Below are positions 1 to 8,459 of a DNA stretch of 64,000 nt, one piece after another. This DNA comes from Rhodospirillaceae bacterium. GTDB lineage: Bacteria; Pseudomonadota; Alphaproteobacteria; Dongiales; Dongiaceae. The position numbers were made by a program, and so were the translations under genes. Every line of letters starts with the position of its first letter. Position 1 is the first letter of the stretch. The stretch is from assembly GCA_008012315.1 (NCBI GenBank), contig SSEL01000014.1, positions 1 to 64,000 on the forward strand, written 5' to 3'. Under the pieces are notes generated by a model. The model was not told where the DNA came from and searched no databases. It saw only the letters and a program-made list of their open reading frames with translations.

Positions 1-465
1 CATGGCCACCAGCGCGACGATCTCCATGACATTCGCATCCGTGTAGCCGGCCTCGCGGACGGTTTTCACATCGGCGTCACTGACCTTGCCGCGGGTCTCG
101 ATGACCTTGCGCGCAAACTGCACGGCGGCGTCCCGCTTCGCGTCGGTCGCATGACCCTTCCGGGCGAGGATGATTTCATCGGCCGGCAGCTGGGCCATAT
201 GTTCGGCGGTAAAGCTGTGAACCGTCAGGCAGTAGTCGCAGCCATTCACTTCGGAAACGGCAAGGCCGATGCTGTCCCGCGTCTTCACATCCAGCGCCTT
301 GCTCAGGTTGCCGAGCAGGGTGGCCCAGGCGTTGAAGGCGATCGGGCTCTGGGCGAAGGTCGCCAGCATATTCGGGGTGAACCCGATGTTCTTGGTGAAG
401 GCATTGAGAGTCGGTTTTGACTCGGCCGGCACCTGTTCCGGCGTCAGAGCTGTAGTTCTTGGCAT
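1..465 (-). CDS. Carboxymuconolactone decarboxylase / AhpD-like protein (3' end outside window)
   Basis: The gene runs off the left edge, leaving 155 codons from its N-terminus. Residues around the motif EVNGCDYCLTVH carry the Cys-x-x-Cys...His arrangement of AhpD-like alkylhydroperoxidases, so a peroxidase or disulfide redox role is likely, but the substrate cannot be read. There are two possible ATGs six bases apart (471 and 465). I chose 465 because a GGAG Shine-Dalgarno sits six bases in front of it, whereas it directly abuts 471. It lies 34 bases downstream of the nitroreductase gene on the same strand and is probably co-transcribed with it. The pairing of a nitroreductase and an AhpD-like protein under a TetR regulator suggests a response to electrophiles or oxidants. 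Confidence 0.85.
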   Translation of the reverse strand, partial: MPRTTALTPEQVPAESKPTLNAFTKNIGFTPNMLATFAQSPIAFNAWATLLGNLSKALDVKTRDSIGLAVSEVNGCDYCLTVHSFTAEHMAQLPADEIILARKGHATDAKRDAAVQFARKVIETRGKVSDADVKTVREAGYTDANVMEIVALVAM

Positions 466-499
466 CGTCATCTCCGCAAGCTACTGGTTTTACCGATAA

Positions 500-1135
500 T
501 CAGACGAGATCCAGGACTTCGGCCACCGGACGGCGCGGCTTCTGCGGCCAGTTGCCCGGACGCTCCCGGCCCACGGCCAGCAGCATGACCGGCACTTCGT
601 CCGCGGCCAGCCCGAACTCGTGGTGCACCGCATCGGCATCGAAACCGATCATCGGCGTCGACCCCAGGCCGAACGAGCGGGCCGCATAGATCATCGCCGC
701 CGCGCCGAAGGTGGCGGTGCGGACCGCCTCGTCGCGCCGGCGCTGCGGATACGCCATGTAGAGATCGCGGGCGGGGTTTTCCCATTCCGGCACCATCGCC
801 GCCGGCATGATGCCGGCTTCCACCAGCGGTGCCAGGCGCGCCGGTATGACGCTGGAATCGGCCAACTGGCCGCAGACGATGAAGGTCACGGCTGCTTCGG
901 TGATGGCGGGCTGATTCCAGGCGATCGGCCGCAGCCGAGCCTTGGCTTCAGGCGTGCGCACGGCGATGAAGCGCCAGTTCTGCAGGTGAAAGGAGGTCGG
1001 CGCGGTGGTGCCGATGCGCACCAACTCGCGGATCTGGTCGTCGCTCAGGGTGGCGGCAGGGTCGTAATACTTGGCGGCGCTGCGGCTCAAAATACAGTCA
1101 ATGACGCCATTGGTCATGGTCAGTCCGTGGGGCAT
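500..1135 (-). CDS. Nitroreductase family protein
   Basis: Flavin-dependent nitroreductase-fold oxidoreductase of about 211 residues, the usual family size. Family marks are the N-terminal SRSAAKYYDP segment, TAPTSFHLQNWRF (FMN-phosphate region), and the C-terminal GLGSTPMIGFD and LLAVGRERPG stretches. The reading frame is open back to 1201, but I prefer ATG 1135 because AGAGGAA lies about ten bases upstream and the extra N-terminus is basic and unlike the family. A start at 1201 (with AAAGG upstream) cannot be excluded. It is the first gene of a probable two-gene operon with the AhpD-like gene. It faces a divergent TetR gene across a 350-base region holding three related operator-like sites. 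The physiological substrate (quinone, nitroaromatic or enone) is not visible. Confidence 0.88.
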   Translation of the reverse strand: MPHGLTMTNGVIDCILSRSAAKYYDPAATLSDDQIRELVRIGTTAPTSFHLQNWRFIAVRTPEAKARLRPIAWNQPAITEAAVTFIVCGQLADSSVIPARLAPLVEAGIMPAAMVPEWENPARDLYMAYPQRRRDEAVRTATFGAAAMIYAARSFGLGSTPMIGFDADAVHHEFGLAADEVPVMLLAVGRERPGNWPQKPRRPVAEVLDLV

Positions 1136-1205
1136 GGCAGTGTTTTTCCTCTGCTTTCGGTGGTTGCCGTAGGGATGGGTCTCTTGCAGGTGGCCTGACA
1201 TTGTT

Positions 1206-1223
1206 ACGGACCTTTCGGTCCAT
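1206..1223. promoter_or_regulatory. Operator-like inverted repeat, site 1 (nitroreductase side)
   Basis: GGACC and GGTCC flank a four-base spacer (TTTC), a perfect 5+5 inverted repeat with A/T pairing just outside it. It lies about 70 bases upstream of the chosen nitroreductase start. It shares the core ACC-N4-GGTCY with two sites nearer the TetR gene, which is why I read it as a regulator binding site rather than chance. Confidence 0.5.
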
Positions 1224-1360
1224 AATTACGCAAAAAAACTGAGCCTGCGCCGGCGGAACGCCACGCTCGATTCATTCCTGATTACCTGCAAATCCCGGCC
1301 GCAACGGCATTGCCGCTACGGCAGGCCGATCGCCCGCATTCGTCGCGGCACGGATTAGAT

Positions 1361-1372
1361 ACCATTTGGTCC
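1361..1372. promoter_or_regulatory. Operator-like site 2 between nitroreductase and TetR
   Basis: The sequence ACCATTTGGTCC reproduces the core ACC-N4-GGTCC of site 1 with one half-site weaker. It sits about 115 bases upstream of the TetR start. The rest of the 1136-1485 intergenic stretch holds no recognisable gene. Confidence 0.4.
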
Positions 1373-1398
1373 ACAATCATTCAAGATCCCCGGTTGGA

Positions 1399-1416
1399 AT
1401 CGGTACCGATCGGTCT
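1399..1416. promoter_or_regulatory. Operator-like site 3 (two overlapping palindromes) upstream of TetR
   Basis: Two palindromes overlap: ATCGGTACCGAT at 1399-1410 and ACCGATCGGT at 1405-1414. The second continues as ACC-GATC-GGTCT and so matches the core seen at sites 1 and 2. TetR operators of the NemR type look similar. Its place about 70-90 bases before the TetR start suits autoregulation. Confidence 0.5.
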
Positions 1417-1419
1417 ATA

Positions 1420-1466
1420 TTTATGACAGGAACTTACGAGCATTTTTATGACAGGAACTCACGAGC
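1420..1466. repeat. Two-copy 22-bp direct repeat in the TetR leader
   Basis: A 22-base unit beginning TTTATGACAGGAACT occurs at 1420-1441 and again at 1445-1466 with one mismatch, a period of 25 bases. It lies directly before the TetR start and after operator site 3. It may be a simple duplication or a second protein site; it has no inverted symmetry. Confidence 0.6.
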
Positions 1467-1485
1467 CAGCACTCAAGCAAGAAAA

Positions 1486-2085
1486 ATGGCACGTCCGCGC
1501 GAATTTGATGAAGACGAGGTTTTAGAGGCGGCCCTTCGGGTTTTTTGGGAGAAGGGCTATGAGAGCGCCGCGCTCAGCGAACTGCTGGAGGCGACGGGAC
1601 TGACGAAATCAAGCCTCTACAAGGCCTTCGGTAGCAAGGAGGGACTCTTCTGGCGCGCCGTTGAACGATACCAGCGTGACTATCTGGATTTTCGGCATGA
1701 CGCGCTGGCGGAGTCGACGCCGCGCCGCATCGCCGAGCGGCTGCTGGAGGGCATAATCGACCTGCATGGCGGCGGGCGGAACCCCGTGGGCTGCCTCGAA
1801 CTCAACACCGCGCTATCCGGTTCCACGGAGGCAGAGCCGATCAGGCGGAAACTCGTCCGCGGCCGCGAGGTCTTCAGGCAGCGGCTACGCGACCGGTTTG
1901 AAGAAACGTCGGCAACGGCGCCGCTGCCGCCGGGCATGACGAGCGACGATGCTGCATCGTTCATCATGTCGCTCATCCAGGGCCTAGCCGTCCAGGCGAA
2001 AGGCGGCGTCTCACGGGAGACTGCCCGCCGGGTCGTGCGTGCCGCACTACTGTCTTGGCCGAATCCCGACGGAACCTTAGCGTAG
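1486..2085 (+). CDS. TetR family transcriptional regulator with a single cysteine
   Basis: DNA-binding repressor of 199 residues from ATG 1486. The TetR_N helix-turn-helix covers about residues 8-55, with the recognition region around TGLTKSSLYKAFGSKEGLF. The frame is open 40 codons further upstream, but that part overlaps the operator-like sites and repeat, whereas MARPREFDEDEVLEAAL is a canonical TetR beginning. The ligand domain contains NPVGCLELNTAL; Cys103 is the only cysteine in the protein and sits where NemR-like regulators carry a conserved Gly-Cys. Electrophile sensing by that cysteine is an inference from family knowledge. The ribosome binding site is weak. The divergent nitroreductase/AhpD-like operon is the obvious target. 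Confidence 0.88.
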   Translation: MARPREFDEDEVLEAALRVFWEKGYESAALSELLEATGLTKSSLYKAFGSKEGLFWRAVERYQRDYLDFRHDALAESTPRRIAERLLEGIIDLHGGGRNPVGCLELNTALSGSTEAEPIRRKLVRGREVFRQRLRDRFEETSATAPLPPGMTSDDAASFIMSLIQGLAVQAKGGVSRETARRVVRAALLSWPNPDGTLA

Positions 2086-2149
2086 GATTCCGCCCCTCCC
2101 GCAAACAGCACAAACAACGATGATGAGGAGGAAGCGTTAGATGGCGGCT

Positions 2150-2866
2150 CTATTTGCGGCCGTTGTAATGGGCCTGCAGGCTCTGGACGATCTCTTCCAG
2201 CTTGGCGCGATCCATCAGGAACAGGTTGCGTCCCTTCCGCTTGAGCAGGCCTGAGGGATAAAGCTGGCTGATCGCGCGATTGACGGTTTCGCGCGTCGTG
2301 CTGGTGAGGCTGGCAATCTCATGCATCGGCGGCAGCGGCCGCACGACCCAGAGACCGGGGACGGCGACATCCGGTTGGGCCATGCGCAACAATTCGGCGT
2401 AGACGCGCTGGGCGGCCTGCAATGTCGACAGCTCCATGATGCGCAGGCCGCTGGTGCGGATGACATCGGCCAGGCGCTGCAGCAGCATGAAGCCGACATC
2501 GGCGCGGTCACGCACCAGATCAGTGAAAATATCCGGTGCCATGATGGCGATATCGGTCTTTTCCACGGCAGTTGCACTGGCCGACCGGGGTTTTTCATCG
2601 ATTGCCGCCAGCTCGCCGAAAAAATCGCCAGCCTTGCGTGTCGCCAGGGTGATTTCGCGCCCGGCGCCGGAAAAACTGACGATGGCGACGGCGCCATGCA
2701 GGATGAAGAAGACTTCACGGCTGGTGCTGTCCTTGTCCAGGATGGTTTCGCCACGATTATACGTTCGCCAACGACAGCGGCTGGAGACCGATTTGATTTC
2801 TTCATCGCTTAGGCAGCGCAGCAGCGAGAAACCGCGCAAGCTTTTTTCAGCAGCGTTGCTGTTCAT
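2150..2866 (-). CDS. Crp/Fnr family transcriptional regulator
   Basis: A 238-residue regulator. An N-terminal cyclic-nucleotide-binding fold carries a clear phosphate-binding cassette, FGELAAIDEKPRSASATA (about residues 83-100), with the Arg-Ser pair typical of cAMP-binding members. The C-terminal winged helix-turn-helix includes MHEIASLTSTTRETVNRAIS (about 181-200). No N-terminal cysteine cluster of Fnr type is present, so oxygen sensing through an FeS cluster is unlikely. GGGA lies upstream of ATG 2866. It converges with the TetR gene, with 64 bases between the stops. Nothing shows its regulon. Confidence 0.92.
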   Translation of the reverse strand: MNSNAAEKSLRGFSLLRCLSDEEIKSVSSRCRWRTYNRGETILDKDSTSREVFFILHGAVAIVSFSGAGREITLATRKAGDFFGELAAIDEKPRSASATAVEKTDIAIMAPDIFTDLVRDRADVGFMLLQRLADVIRTSGLRIMELSTLQAAQRVYAELLRMAQPDVAVPGLWVVRPLPPMHEIASLTSTTRETVNRAISQLYPSGLLKRKGRNLFLMDRAKLEEIVQSLQAHYNGRK

Positions 2867-3002
2867 CGACGATCTGTCCCCGGCATTCCATTGGCTTTAT
2901 CCCATGATCGGCCCGGAATTCGGCGGGCCGGCCTGGGGTGGGTTTCATAGCATAGCGGGATAGGAAGTTCGAGTGGTTGGGCTGAATCTTAACTTTTGGC
3001 CC

Positions 3003-3899
3003 TCAGTTAACTGGTTTCGGCACCGCCCGCTGGACGCGGCGTGATTCCGCGATCGTGTTCCAGGCCACTGCGCTCAGCACCATCAAGCCACCGATGACCG
3101 CATGAATTCCGGGATTTTCACCGAGAAACAGGAACACCCAGACGGGACCCAGAATACATTCCAGCAGACCGATCAGAGAGGCCTCACTGGCTGGAATCAG
3201 CCGCGCACCGAAGGAAAAGCAGATCAGGCCGACCGCCAGCTGACCGGCGCCGAACAGGAAGAGCAGGGCAAAGTTCGCACCATCCGTTTCCAGCGGCGCC
3301 CCGAGAAACGCGCCGATGATCGCCATGATCACACCGGCGAGGCAGCAGGCCGGCGTCATCCGGATATGCTGAAATCGCCGTGTGATGACCGTGGCGACGG
3401 CAAGCGAGCAGGCAATGATGGCGGAGAGCAGCAGGCCGGAGGGATCTGCAGCCATGTCGTGCTGCGATACCATCACGCTTACACCGCCGAGGGCGAGCAG
3501 CATGGCCATCGCCTTCACGACGGAGATCGTTTCGCGCATCCAGAGCCAGGCGATGATCCCGGCAATCAGCGGCGCCGTGCTTTGGATCACCAGAATGGTC
3601 GCGACGGTGGTGTGGCGCAAGGCGATGATGAAGCAGATCGAGGCAGTACTGAAGCAAAGCGCGACGCCAAGGCCGGGCAGGCCCTGCGTGCGGATCAGGG
3701 CACCGATATTGCGGCCCTCACGCCATAGCAGGAAGACCATAAGTGCCGCCGCGGAGAAGCCGCCGCGCCAGCAGACCTGGGTCCAGGAATCGGCGGTGAT
3801 AAAGCGAGCGATCAATCCGCCGGTGCTCCAGCATAGGGCCGCCGCGGCGACCAGCAGGGAGCCCTGGCGATGAATGGTTGCTGAGTTCGGCTCGATCAT
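3003..3899 (-). CDS. EamA/DMT family transporter
   Basis: Inner-membrane protein of 298 residues with about ten hydrophobic segments and two EamA repeats, the standard drug/metabolite transporter layout. The opening SLLVAAAALCWSTGGLIARF is typical of the family. I start it at ATG 3899 because GAGAGG lies nine bases upstream; the frame is open to 3920 but without a ribosome binding site there. The substrate cannot be deduced. The upstream 270 bases are shared with the divergent lytic transglycosylase gene. Confidence 0.9.
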   Translation of the reverse strand: MIEPNSATIHRQGSLLVAAAALCWSTGGLIARFITADSWTQVCWRGGFSAAALMVFLLWREGRNIGALIRTQGLPGLGVALCFSTASICFIIALRHTTVATILVIQSTAPLIAGIIAWLWMRETISVVKAMAMLLALGGVSVMVSQHDMAADPSGLLLSAIIACSLAVATVITRRFQHIRMTPACCLAGVIMAIIGAFLGAPLETDGANFALLFLFGAGQLAVGLICFSFGARLIPASEASLIGLLECILGPVWVFLFLGENPGIHAVIGGLMVLSAVAWNTIAESRRVQRAVPKPVN

Positions 3900-4171
3900 G
3901 GTCTCCCGCCTCTCCGCCATCCATTCTTGCCCAATTTATTCGATGGCCGGACGAGATCGAGAGGATAAAGCAAGGGAATGCAGTATGAGCAGGGATGCGG
4001 GACGCATGATCGTTCAGCTTTCCATGCATGGCCGATACTGGCGCAGCCGCCGTGATCCGGGCACACATGGCGGTGAGGTGCGGCGCAATTGGCGCAGGCC
4101 AACATGACAAAACCGGATGGTCACCCTATGCTTTATCGCAATCAGTCACGATTCGCAGGAACGGGGTGGAT

Positions 4172-5485
4172 ATGACGCGACGGCATTTGCTGGTACCTTT
4201 CAGCCTGATGATGCTGGCGGGATGCGCAGCTACGTCCGGGACGACTTCATCAACGACGGGTGCCACGGCGACAACCACGGCGGCTCCGTCGGCGCCCCCC
4301 GGGCCGGCCGAAGATTTCCATACCCTGGACCAAACGACATGCCCGACCCAAGCCGCGAGCTATGGCGATTGGGTGGCGCATTTCCAGTCTTATGCCCAGC
4401 ATCAGGGCAAGCGGCCGGACGTGATCCAGACCGCCTTTGCCACGGTCAGGGAGAATCCCTCGATCAGCGCCAGTGCCGGCAAGCAGCCGGAATTCGTGAC
4501 GCCGGTCTGGACCTATATGAGCAAGGCGGTTTCGCCCAGCCGTGTCGCCAAAGGCCAGCAAAAATATGCCGAGAACGCGGCGGCCCTTGCGGCCGTCCAG
4601 CGCGATTACGGGGTGCCTGACAGCGTCCTCATGGGGATTTGGGGAATTGAGACCGATTTCGGCAATAATTTCGGCGACGTGAACGTTTTCGAGGCACTGT
4701 CCAATCTGGGTTATCGGGCCAACCGCGCGCCTTTCGCCTGCAAGGAATTGCTGGCGGCGCTGGATATCGTCGATGCCGGCCATATCGCGCCCAATCGCAT
4801 GATTGGTTCCTGGGCCGGTGCCATGGGGCATAGCCAGTTCCTGCCGACCAACTATCTCTCGGTGGCGGTCGACCGCGACGGTACCGGCGCGCCGGATCTC
4901 TGGAGCTCGATGCCGGATGTCTTTGCCTCCACGGCCAATATGCTGCGGCGGGACGGCTGGCAGCCGGGCCTGCCCTGGGGCTTCGAGGTAAAACTGCCCG
5001 CGACGTTCCCCTATGGCGAGGCGGAGCTGGACCAGCAAAGGCCGATCAGCCATTGGCAATCATTGGGCGTCCGCCGCATCGACGGGACGCCGATGCCGAC
5101 TTTGCCGGGCAATACCTCGATCCTGCTGCTCGCCGGATATAAGGGGCCGGCCTTCCTGATCACCGATAGTTTCCGGGCGATCCTCAAATACAATTACTCG
5201 ACCAGCTATGCCCTGTCGGTTGCCTATCTCGGCGACGAGATCAAAGGCGGCCGCGGCGTCGTGGCGGCCTGGCCGGTCAACGAGCCTCGCCTGAATCTGG
5301 ATGAGCGGATCGAGGTTCAGGATCGGCTTCAACAGCTCGGCTACGACGTTGGCGGTTCCGATGGCGTGCTCGGGCTGAAATCGCGCAAGGCAGCCCGACT
5401 GTTCCAGAAACAGATTGGTTGGCCTCAGGATGGTTTCATCACCAAGGCACTGCTGCTGGAGCTTCGCCGCCGGACCGTCAGCTAG
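4172..5485 (+). CDS. Lytic murein transglycosylase (MltB family) with peptidoglycan-binding domain
   Basis: Predicted outer-membrane lipoprotein of 437 residues that cleaves peptidoglycan to 1,6-anhydromuropeptides. The N-terminus MTRRHLLVPFSLMMLAGC is a lipoprotein signal with lipobox Cys18, followed by a Ser/Thr/Ala-rich linker. The catalytic SLT/MltB domain covers about residues 50-350; Glu160 in WGIETDFGNNFG is the expected acid/base. A PG_binding_1 domain lies at about 370-432 (LDERIEVQDRLQQLGYDVGG onward). An upstream extension of the frame to 4028 would bury the signal peptide, so ATG 4172 is chosen. The stop TAG is the first three bases of the terminal repeat of the intergenic element at 5483-5617. 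Confidence 0.93.
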   Translation: MTRRHLLVPFSLMMLAGCAATSGTTSSTTGATATTTAAPSAPPGPAEDFHTLDQTTCPTQAASYGDWVAHFQSYAQHQGKRPDVIQTAFATVRENPSISASAGKQPEFVTPVWTYMSKAVSPSRVAKGQQKYAENAAALAAVQRDYGVPDSVLMGIWGIETDFGNNFGDVNVFEALSNLGYRANRAPFACKELLAALDIVDAGHIAPNRMIGSWAGAMGHSQFLPTNYLSVAVDRDGTGAPDLWSSMPDVFASTANMLRRDGWQPGLPWGFEVKLPATFPYGEAELDQQRPISHWQSLGVRRIDGTPMPTLPGNTSILLLAGYKGPAFLITDSFRAILKYNYSTSYALSVAYLGDEIKGGRGVVAAWPVNEPRLNLDERIEVQDRLQQLGYDVGGSDGVLGLKSRKAARLFQKQIGWPQDGFITKALLLELRRRTVS

Positions 5486-5617
5486 AGCGCGATCGTCTTT
5501 GATGGCAGCGTAATGCTTTCATCAAAGACGTGAATCGCCCTCTATCTTATTGATGAGAAGCGGATTCACGCTTTAGACAAATCGCAAAGCGATTCCGCCT
5601 AAAACGATCCGGCTCTA
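5483..5617. repeat. 135-bp palindromic intergenic element with terminal inverted repeats
   Basis: The ends TAGAGCGCGATCGT (5483-5496) and, on the other strand, TAGAGCCGGATCGT (5617-5604) match at 12 of 14 positions. Inside are three further inverted repeats: CGTCTTTGAT/ATCAAAGACG (5494-5503 and 5521-5530, perfect), GTGAATCGC against GCGGATTCAC (5530-5538 and 5560-5569), and AATCGC-AAA-GCGATT (5580-5594). The element fills the whole gap between the convergent MltB-family and ExoD-family genes and provides both TAG stop codons. It has no coding capacity. It looks like a RIME/REP- or MITE-type repeat and may also serve as a bidirectional terminator. Confidence 0.75.
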
Positions 5618-6310
5618 AGCGGCGACCAGCCGCCAGAGCCGGTTGAGGATCTCGAGGCCGCCCCAGAACAGGAAGGCCACCCAGGCGACGGCGGCGATGG
5701 AGAGGATATAGCCGAAAATCGCGAAGACCCCATCGCGGCCGCTGATCGCCAAGGCGAGCACGGCGAGGGCGATGCCAGGCAGCATATTGCCCATCGGCAC
5801 CGGCAGTGACAGCAGGATGGCGAGGCAAAGCGAGACCAAACCGATCAGCCGCTCGGGGATGCCGCTGACCAAGGTGACCAATCTGGGCTTCAATCCTCGC
5901 TCAATCCAATGAAGATAACGCCCTGACATTGCAGCAAGTTTTGCCAGTTGCCCTTTCTTGAGGTTTTTGTTGCGCAACCATTTTGGGACGTAAGGCGCGC
6001 GTAGTCCCAAGGTGAGCTGGGCAGCGAAGAAAATCACCGGCAAGCCGGTGATGAAGGAGAGGCCGGGAATGCCCGGCAGGGGCAGGCAGTTCGGCAGGCT
6101 GAAAATCAACAGCACGACGCCAAATGCGCGGTCGCCCAGTTGCCGGTTGACCTCATCGAGCTTGAGCGTGTCCTCTGGATCGCCCTGCGACAATTCGCTC
6201 AGAATCTCCGTGATCCGCAGGCGCCGCCCGTTTGGCTGGCTTTGATTCTGCTGGGGCGCGGAGTCGCTGGAAAGCCGTTTTGGATCAGTCAAATCGTGCT
6301 GCCACTGCAA
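5615..6310 (-). CDS. ExoD family protein (exopolysaccharide synthesis-related membrane protein)
   Basis: A 231-residue membrane protein matching the ExoD family: a soluble N-terminal segment with RRLRITEILSELSQGDPEDTL, then a hydrophobic core including LLIFSLPNCLPLPGIPGLSFITGLPVIFFAAQL and two or three later membrane segments. ExoD was linked to exopolysaccharide and alkaline tolerance in rhizobia, but its biochemical role is unknown. No ATG is available near the N-terminus; the start is a TTG at 6310 or, 18 bases inside, at 6292. Its TAG stop lies in the right terminal repeat of the intergenic element. Confidence 0.85.
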   Translation of the reverse strand: MQWQHDLTDPKRLSSDSAPQQNQSQPNGRRLRITEILSELSQGDPEDTLKLDEVNRQLGDRAFGVVLLIFSLPNCLPLPGIPGLSFITGLPVIFFAAQLTLGLRAPYVPKWLRNKNLKKGQLAKLAAMSGRYLHWIERGLKPRLVTLVSGIPERLIGLVSLCLAILLSLPVPMGNMLPGIALAVLALAISGRDGVFAIFGYILSIAAVAWVAFLFWGGLEILNRLWRLVAA

Positions 6311-6484
6311 ATTGTGAAAACGGTTTATCAGGCAAAACAGGGGTTTGGCTATTGTCCCTTGCGTACCTAGTTAAATACCCCGCGAACCATTGCTTTTCGG
6401 GCGGTGATCGCTATAGTCCGCCCGACTTTCCCGCATTTTGCGGCAATATGAAGACAATCAACCCGAAACGAGGGGGCAGGAATT

Positions 6485-6829
6485 ATGTGGATTTCTCAGG
6501 CTTGGGCACAAGCGGCCGGTGGTGCACCAGCGGGCGGCGATATGTTGGGTACGCTGGGCTCGCTCGCCCCGATGCTGCTCATTTTCGTGGTGTTTTATTT
6601 TCTGCTGATCCGTCCCCAGCAGCGTAAGGCCAAACAACATCGTGCGCTGGTCCAGGCCCTGAAGACAGGTGACCAGGTCCTCACCAGCGGCGGCGTGCTC
6701 GGCGTCGTCACCCAGGTGACCAATGACAGCGAAGTGAAAGTCGAGATCGCCGATGGTGTCCGTGTGCGCGTGCTGCGCCAGGCCATCACCGAGGTCATCA
6801 ACAAGACCGCCGAATCTGCAAAGAAATAA
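6485..6829 (+). CDS. yajC: Preprotein translocase accessory subunit YajC
   Basis: A 114-residue protein with one membrane segment (about residues 22-42, MLLIFVVFYFLLIRPQQRK) followed by the conserved cytoplasmic part HRALVQALKTGDQVLTSGGVLG. This is the full YajC pattern. It works with SecDF at the SecYEG channel. GGCAGGAATT precedes ATG 6485. It heads the conserved yajC-secD-secF order; the gap to secD is 60 bases. Confidence 0.97.
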   Translation: MWISQAWAQAAGGAPAGGDMLGTLGSLAPMLLIFVVFYFLLIRPQQRKAKQHRALVQALKTGDQVLTSGGVLGVVTQVTNDSEVKVEIADGVRVRVLRQAITEVINKTAESAKK

Positions 6830-6889
6830 GATACGGCTGAAGCTGATCTCGATACGGCGCCGGAACAAGGGACGACAGGGTAAGCGGGT

Positions 6890-8446
6890 ATGTTGCAGTT
6901 CGCGAAGTGGAAGGTCACGCTGATCCTGGCCATCATTTTGGCTGGTTTTATTTTCGCAGCGCCAAATCTCATCAATCGCGACAAGCTGGAAACTTTGCCG
7001 GGCTGGATACCAAAGACGGTATTCAGCCTTGGCCTTGATCTGCAGGGCGGCTCGCATCTTCTTTACGAAGTCGATACGAACGCCCTGATCACCGAACGCC
7101 TCAACGGCGTGATGGACGAAGTCCGGACGCAATTGCGCGGCGCCAATATCGGCTATACCGATCTGGCGATCAAAGACGGTTCGGTCCGGCTGAAGCTGCG
7201 TGATACCGGCTCCATCGAGGCGGCACAGACGGCCTTGAAGAAGGCTGCGGGGACTTTGAACCTGACCGTCGGCAATGACGGCAATGTCGAGATCAAGTTC
7301 TCCGAAGATGCCGCGCGGGCTGAACAAGTCGATGCGGTGACACGGTCCATCGAAGTCATCCGCAAGCGTATCGACGAAACCGGCACCAAGGAGCCGACCA
7401 TCATCCGGCAGGGCAACGATCGGATCGTCGTCCAGTTGCCCGGCGTCAAGGATCCGCAGCATCTCAAGGAAATCATCGGCACGACCGCGAAGATGACGTT
7501 CCGCCTGGTTGATGAAGCCGCGGCCGTCAGTGGCCAATTGCCGCCGACGAGCGAATGGGTTCCGTCTGCGGAAGGGAATGGTGAGGCGCGGCTCCCGTTG
7601 CAGAAGCGCGTCATGGTGTCGGGTGAAAACCTGACCAATGCGCAATTGAGCTATGACGACCGGAATCGCCCGGCGATCTCTTTCAGCTTCGATTCTATCG
7701 GCGGCCGGCGCTTCGGCGAGGCGACCTCGCAGAATGTCGGTAAGCGCTTTGCCATCGTGCTCGATGGCAAGATCATCAGTGCGCCAGTCATTCAGTCCGC
7801 CATCATGGGCGGCAGCGGCATCATCACGGGTAATTTTACCTCGCAAAGCGCGCAGGATCTGGCATTGCAACTCCGTGCGGGCGCGCTGCCCGTGCCGCTG
7901 ACGGTGCTGGAGGAACGTTCGGTCGGTGCCGATCTTGGTGCGGATTCGATCGCAGCGGGGAAGCTGGCCTGTATCCTCGCAGTCATCCTGATCGTCGTCG
8001 CGATGCTGGTTCTCTATGGCTTGTTCGGGTTGTTCGCCAATGTGGCGCTGCTCCTCAATGCCGTGCTGATGACCGCGATCCTGTCGATCTTCGGCGCTAC
8101 GCTGACTTTCCCGGGCATCGCCGGCATGGTGTTGACCCTCGGTATGGCGGTCGATGCCAATGTGTTGATTCTCGAACGTGTTCGCGAGGAAATGCGCAAC
8201 GGCAGGTCCCCGGTCTCGGCCATGGAAACGGGCTATCGCGAGGCGCAGGGAACCATCTTCGATGCCAATATCACGCACTTGATCGCGACCATGTTCCTGT
8301 TCCAATTCGGCTCCGGCCCGATCAAGGGCTTTGCCATTACGCTGATCATCGGCATCGTTACCTCCGTCTTCACTTCGGTTTGGGTAACCCGCCTGATGAC
8401 CTCGATCTGGCTGCGTCGCACGCGGCCGAAACAGTTGCCGTTGTAA
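6890..8446 (+). CDS. secD: Protein translocase subunit SecD
   Basis: A 518-residue inner-membrane protein that with SecF uses the proton gradient to pull preproteins across the membrane. It has an N-terminal membrane helix (about residues 8-26), the GLDLQGGSHLLYEVD motif at about 49-63, a large periplasmic P1 domain, and five C-terminal helices beginning after SVGADLGADSIAAGKLA. The TM4 segment LTLGMAVDANVLILERVREE carries the conserved Asp of the RND-type proton path. Length is normal for alphaproteobacteria. secF follows after 13 bases. Confidence 0.98.
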   Translation: MLQFAKWKVTLILAIILAGFIFAAPNLINRDKLETLPGWIPKTVFSLGLDLQGGSHLLYEVDTNALITERLNGVMDEVRTQLRGANIGYTDLAIKDGSVRLKLRDTGSIEAAQTALKKAAGTLNLTVGNDGNVEIKFSEDAARAEQVDAVTRSIEVIRKRIDETGTKEPTIIRQGNDRIVVQLPGVKDPQHLKEIIGTTAKMTFRLVDEAAAVSGQLPPTSEWVPSAEGNGEARLPLQKRVMVSGENLTNAQLSYDDRNRPAISFSFDSIGGRRFGEATSQNVGKRFAIVLDGKIISAPVIQSAIMGGSGIITGNFTSQSAQDLALQLRAGALPVPLTVLEERSVGADLGADSIAAGKLACILAVILIVVAMLVLYGLFGLFANVALLLNAVLMTAILSIFGATLTFPGIAGMVLTLGMAVDANVLILERVREEMRNGRSPVSAMETGYREAQGTIFDANITHLIATMFLFQFGSGPIKGFAITLIIGIVTSVFTSVWVTRLMTSIWLRRTRPKQLPL

Positions 8447-8459
8447 GAGGCCCCGGATC

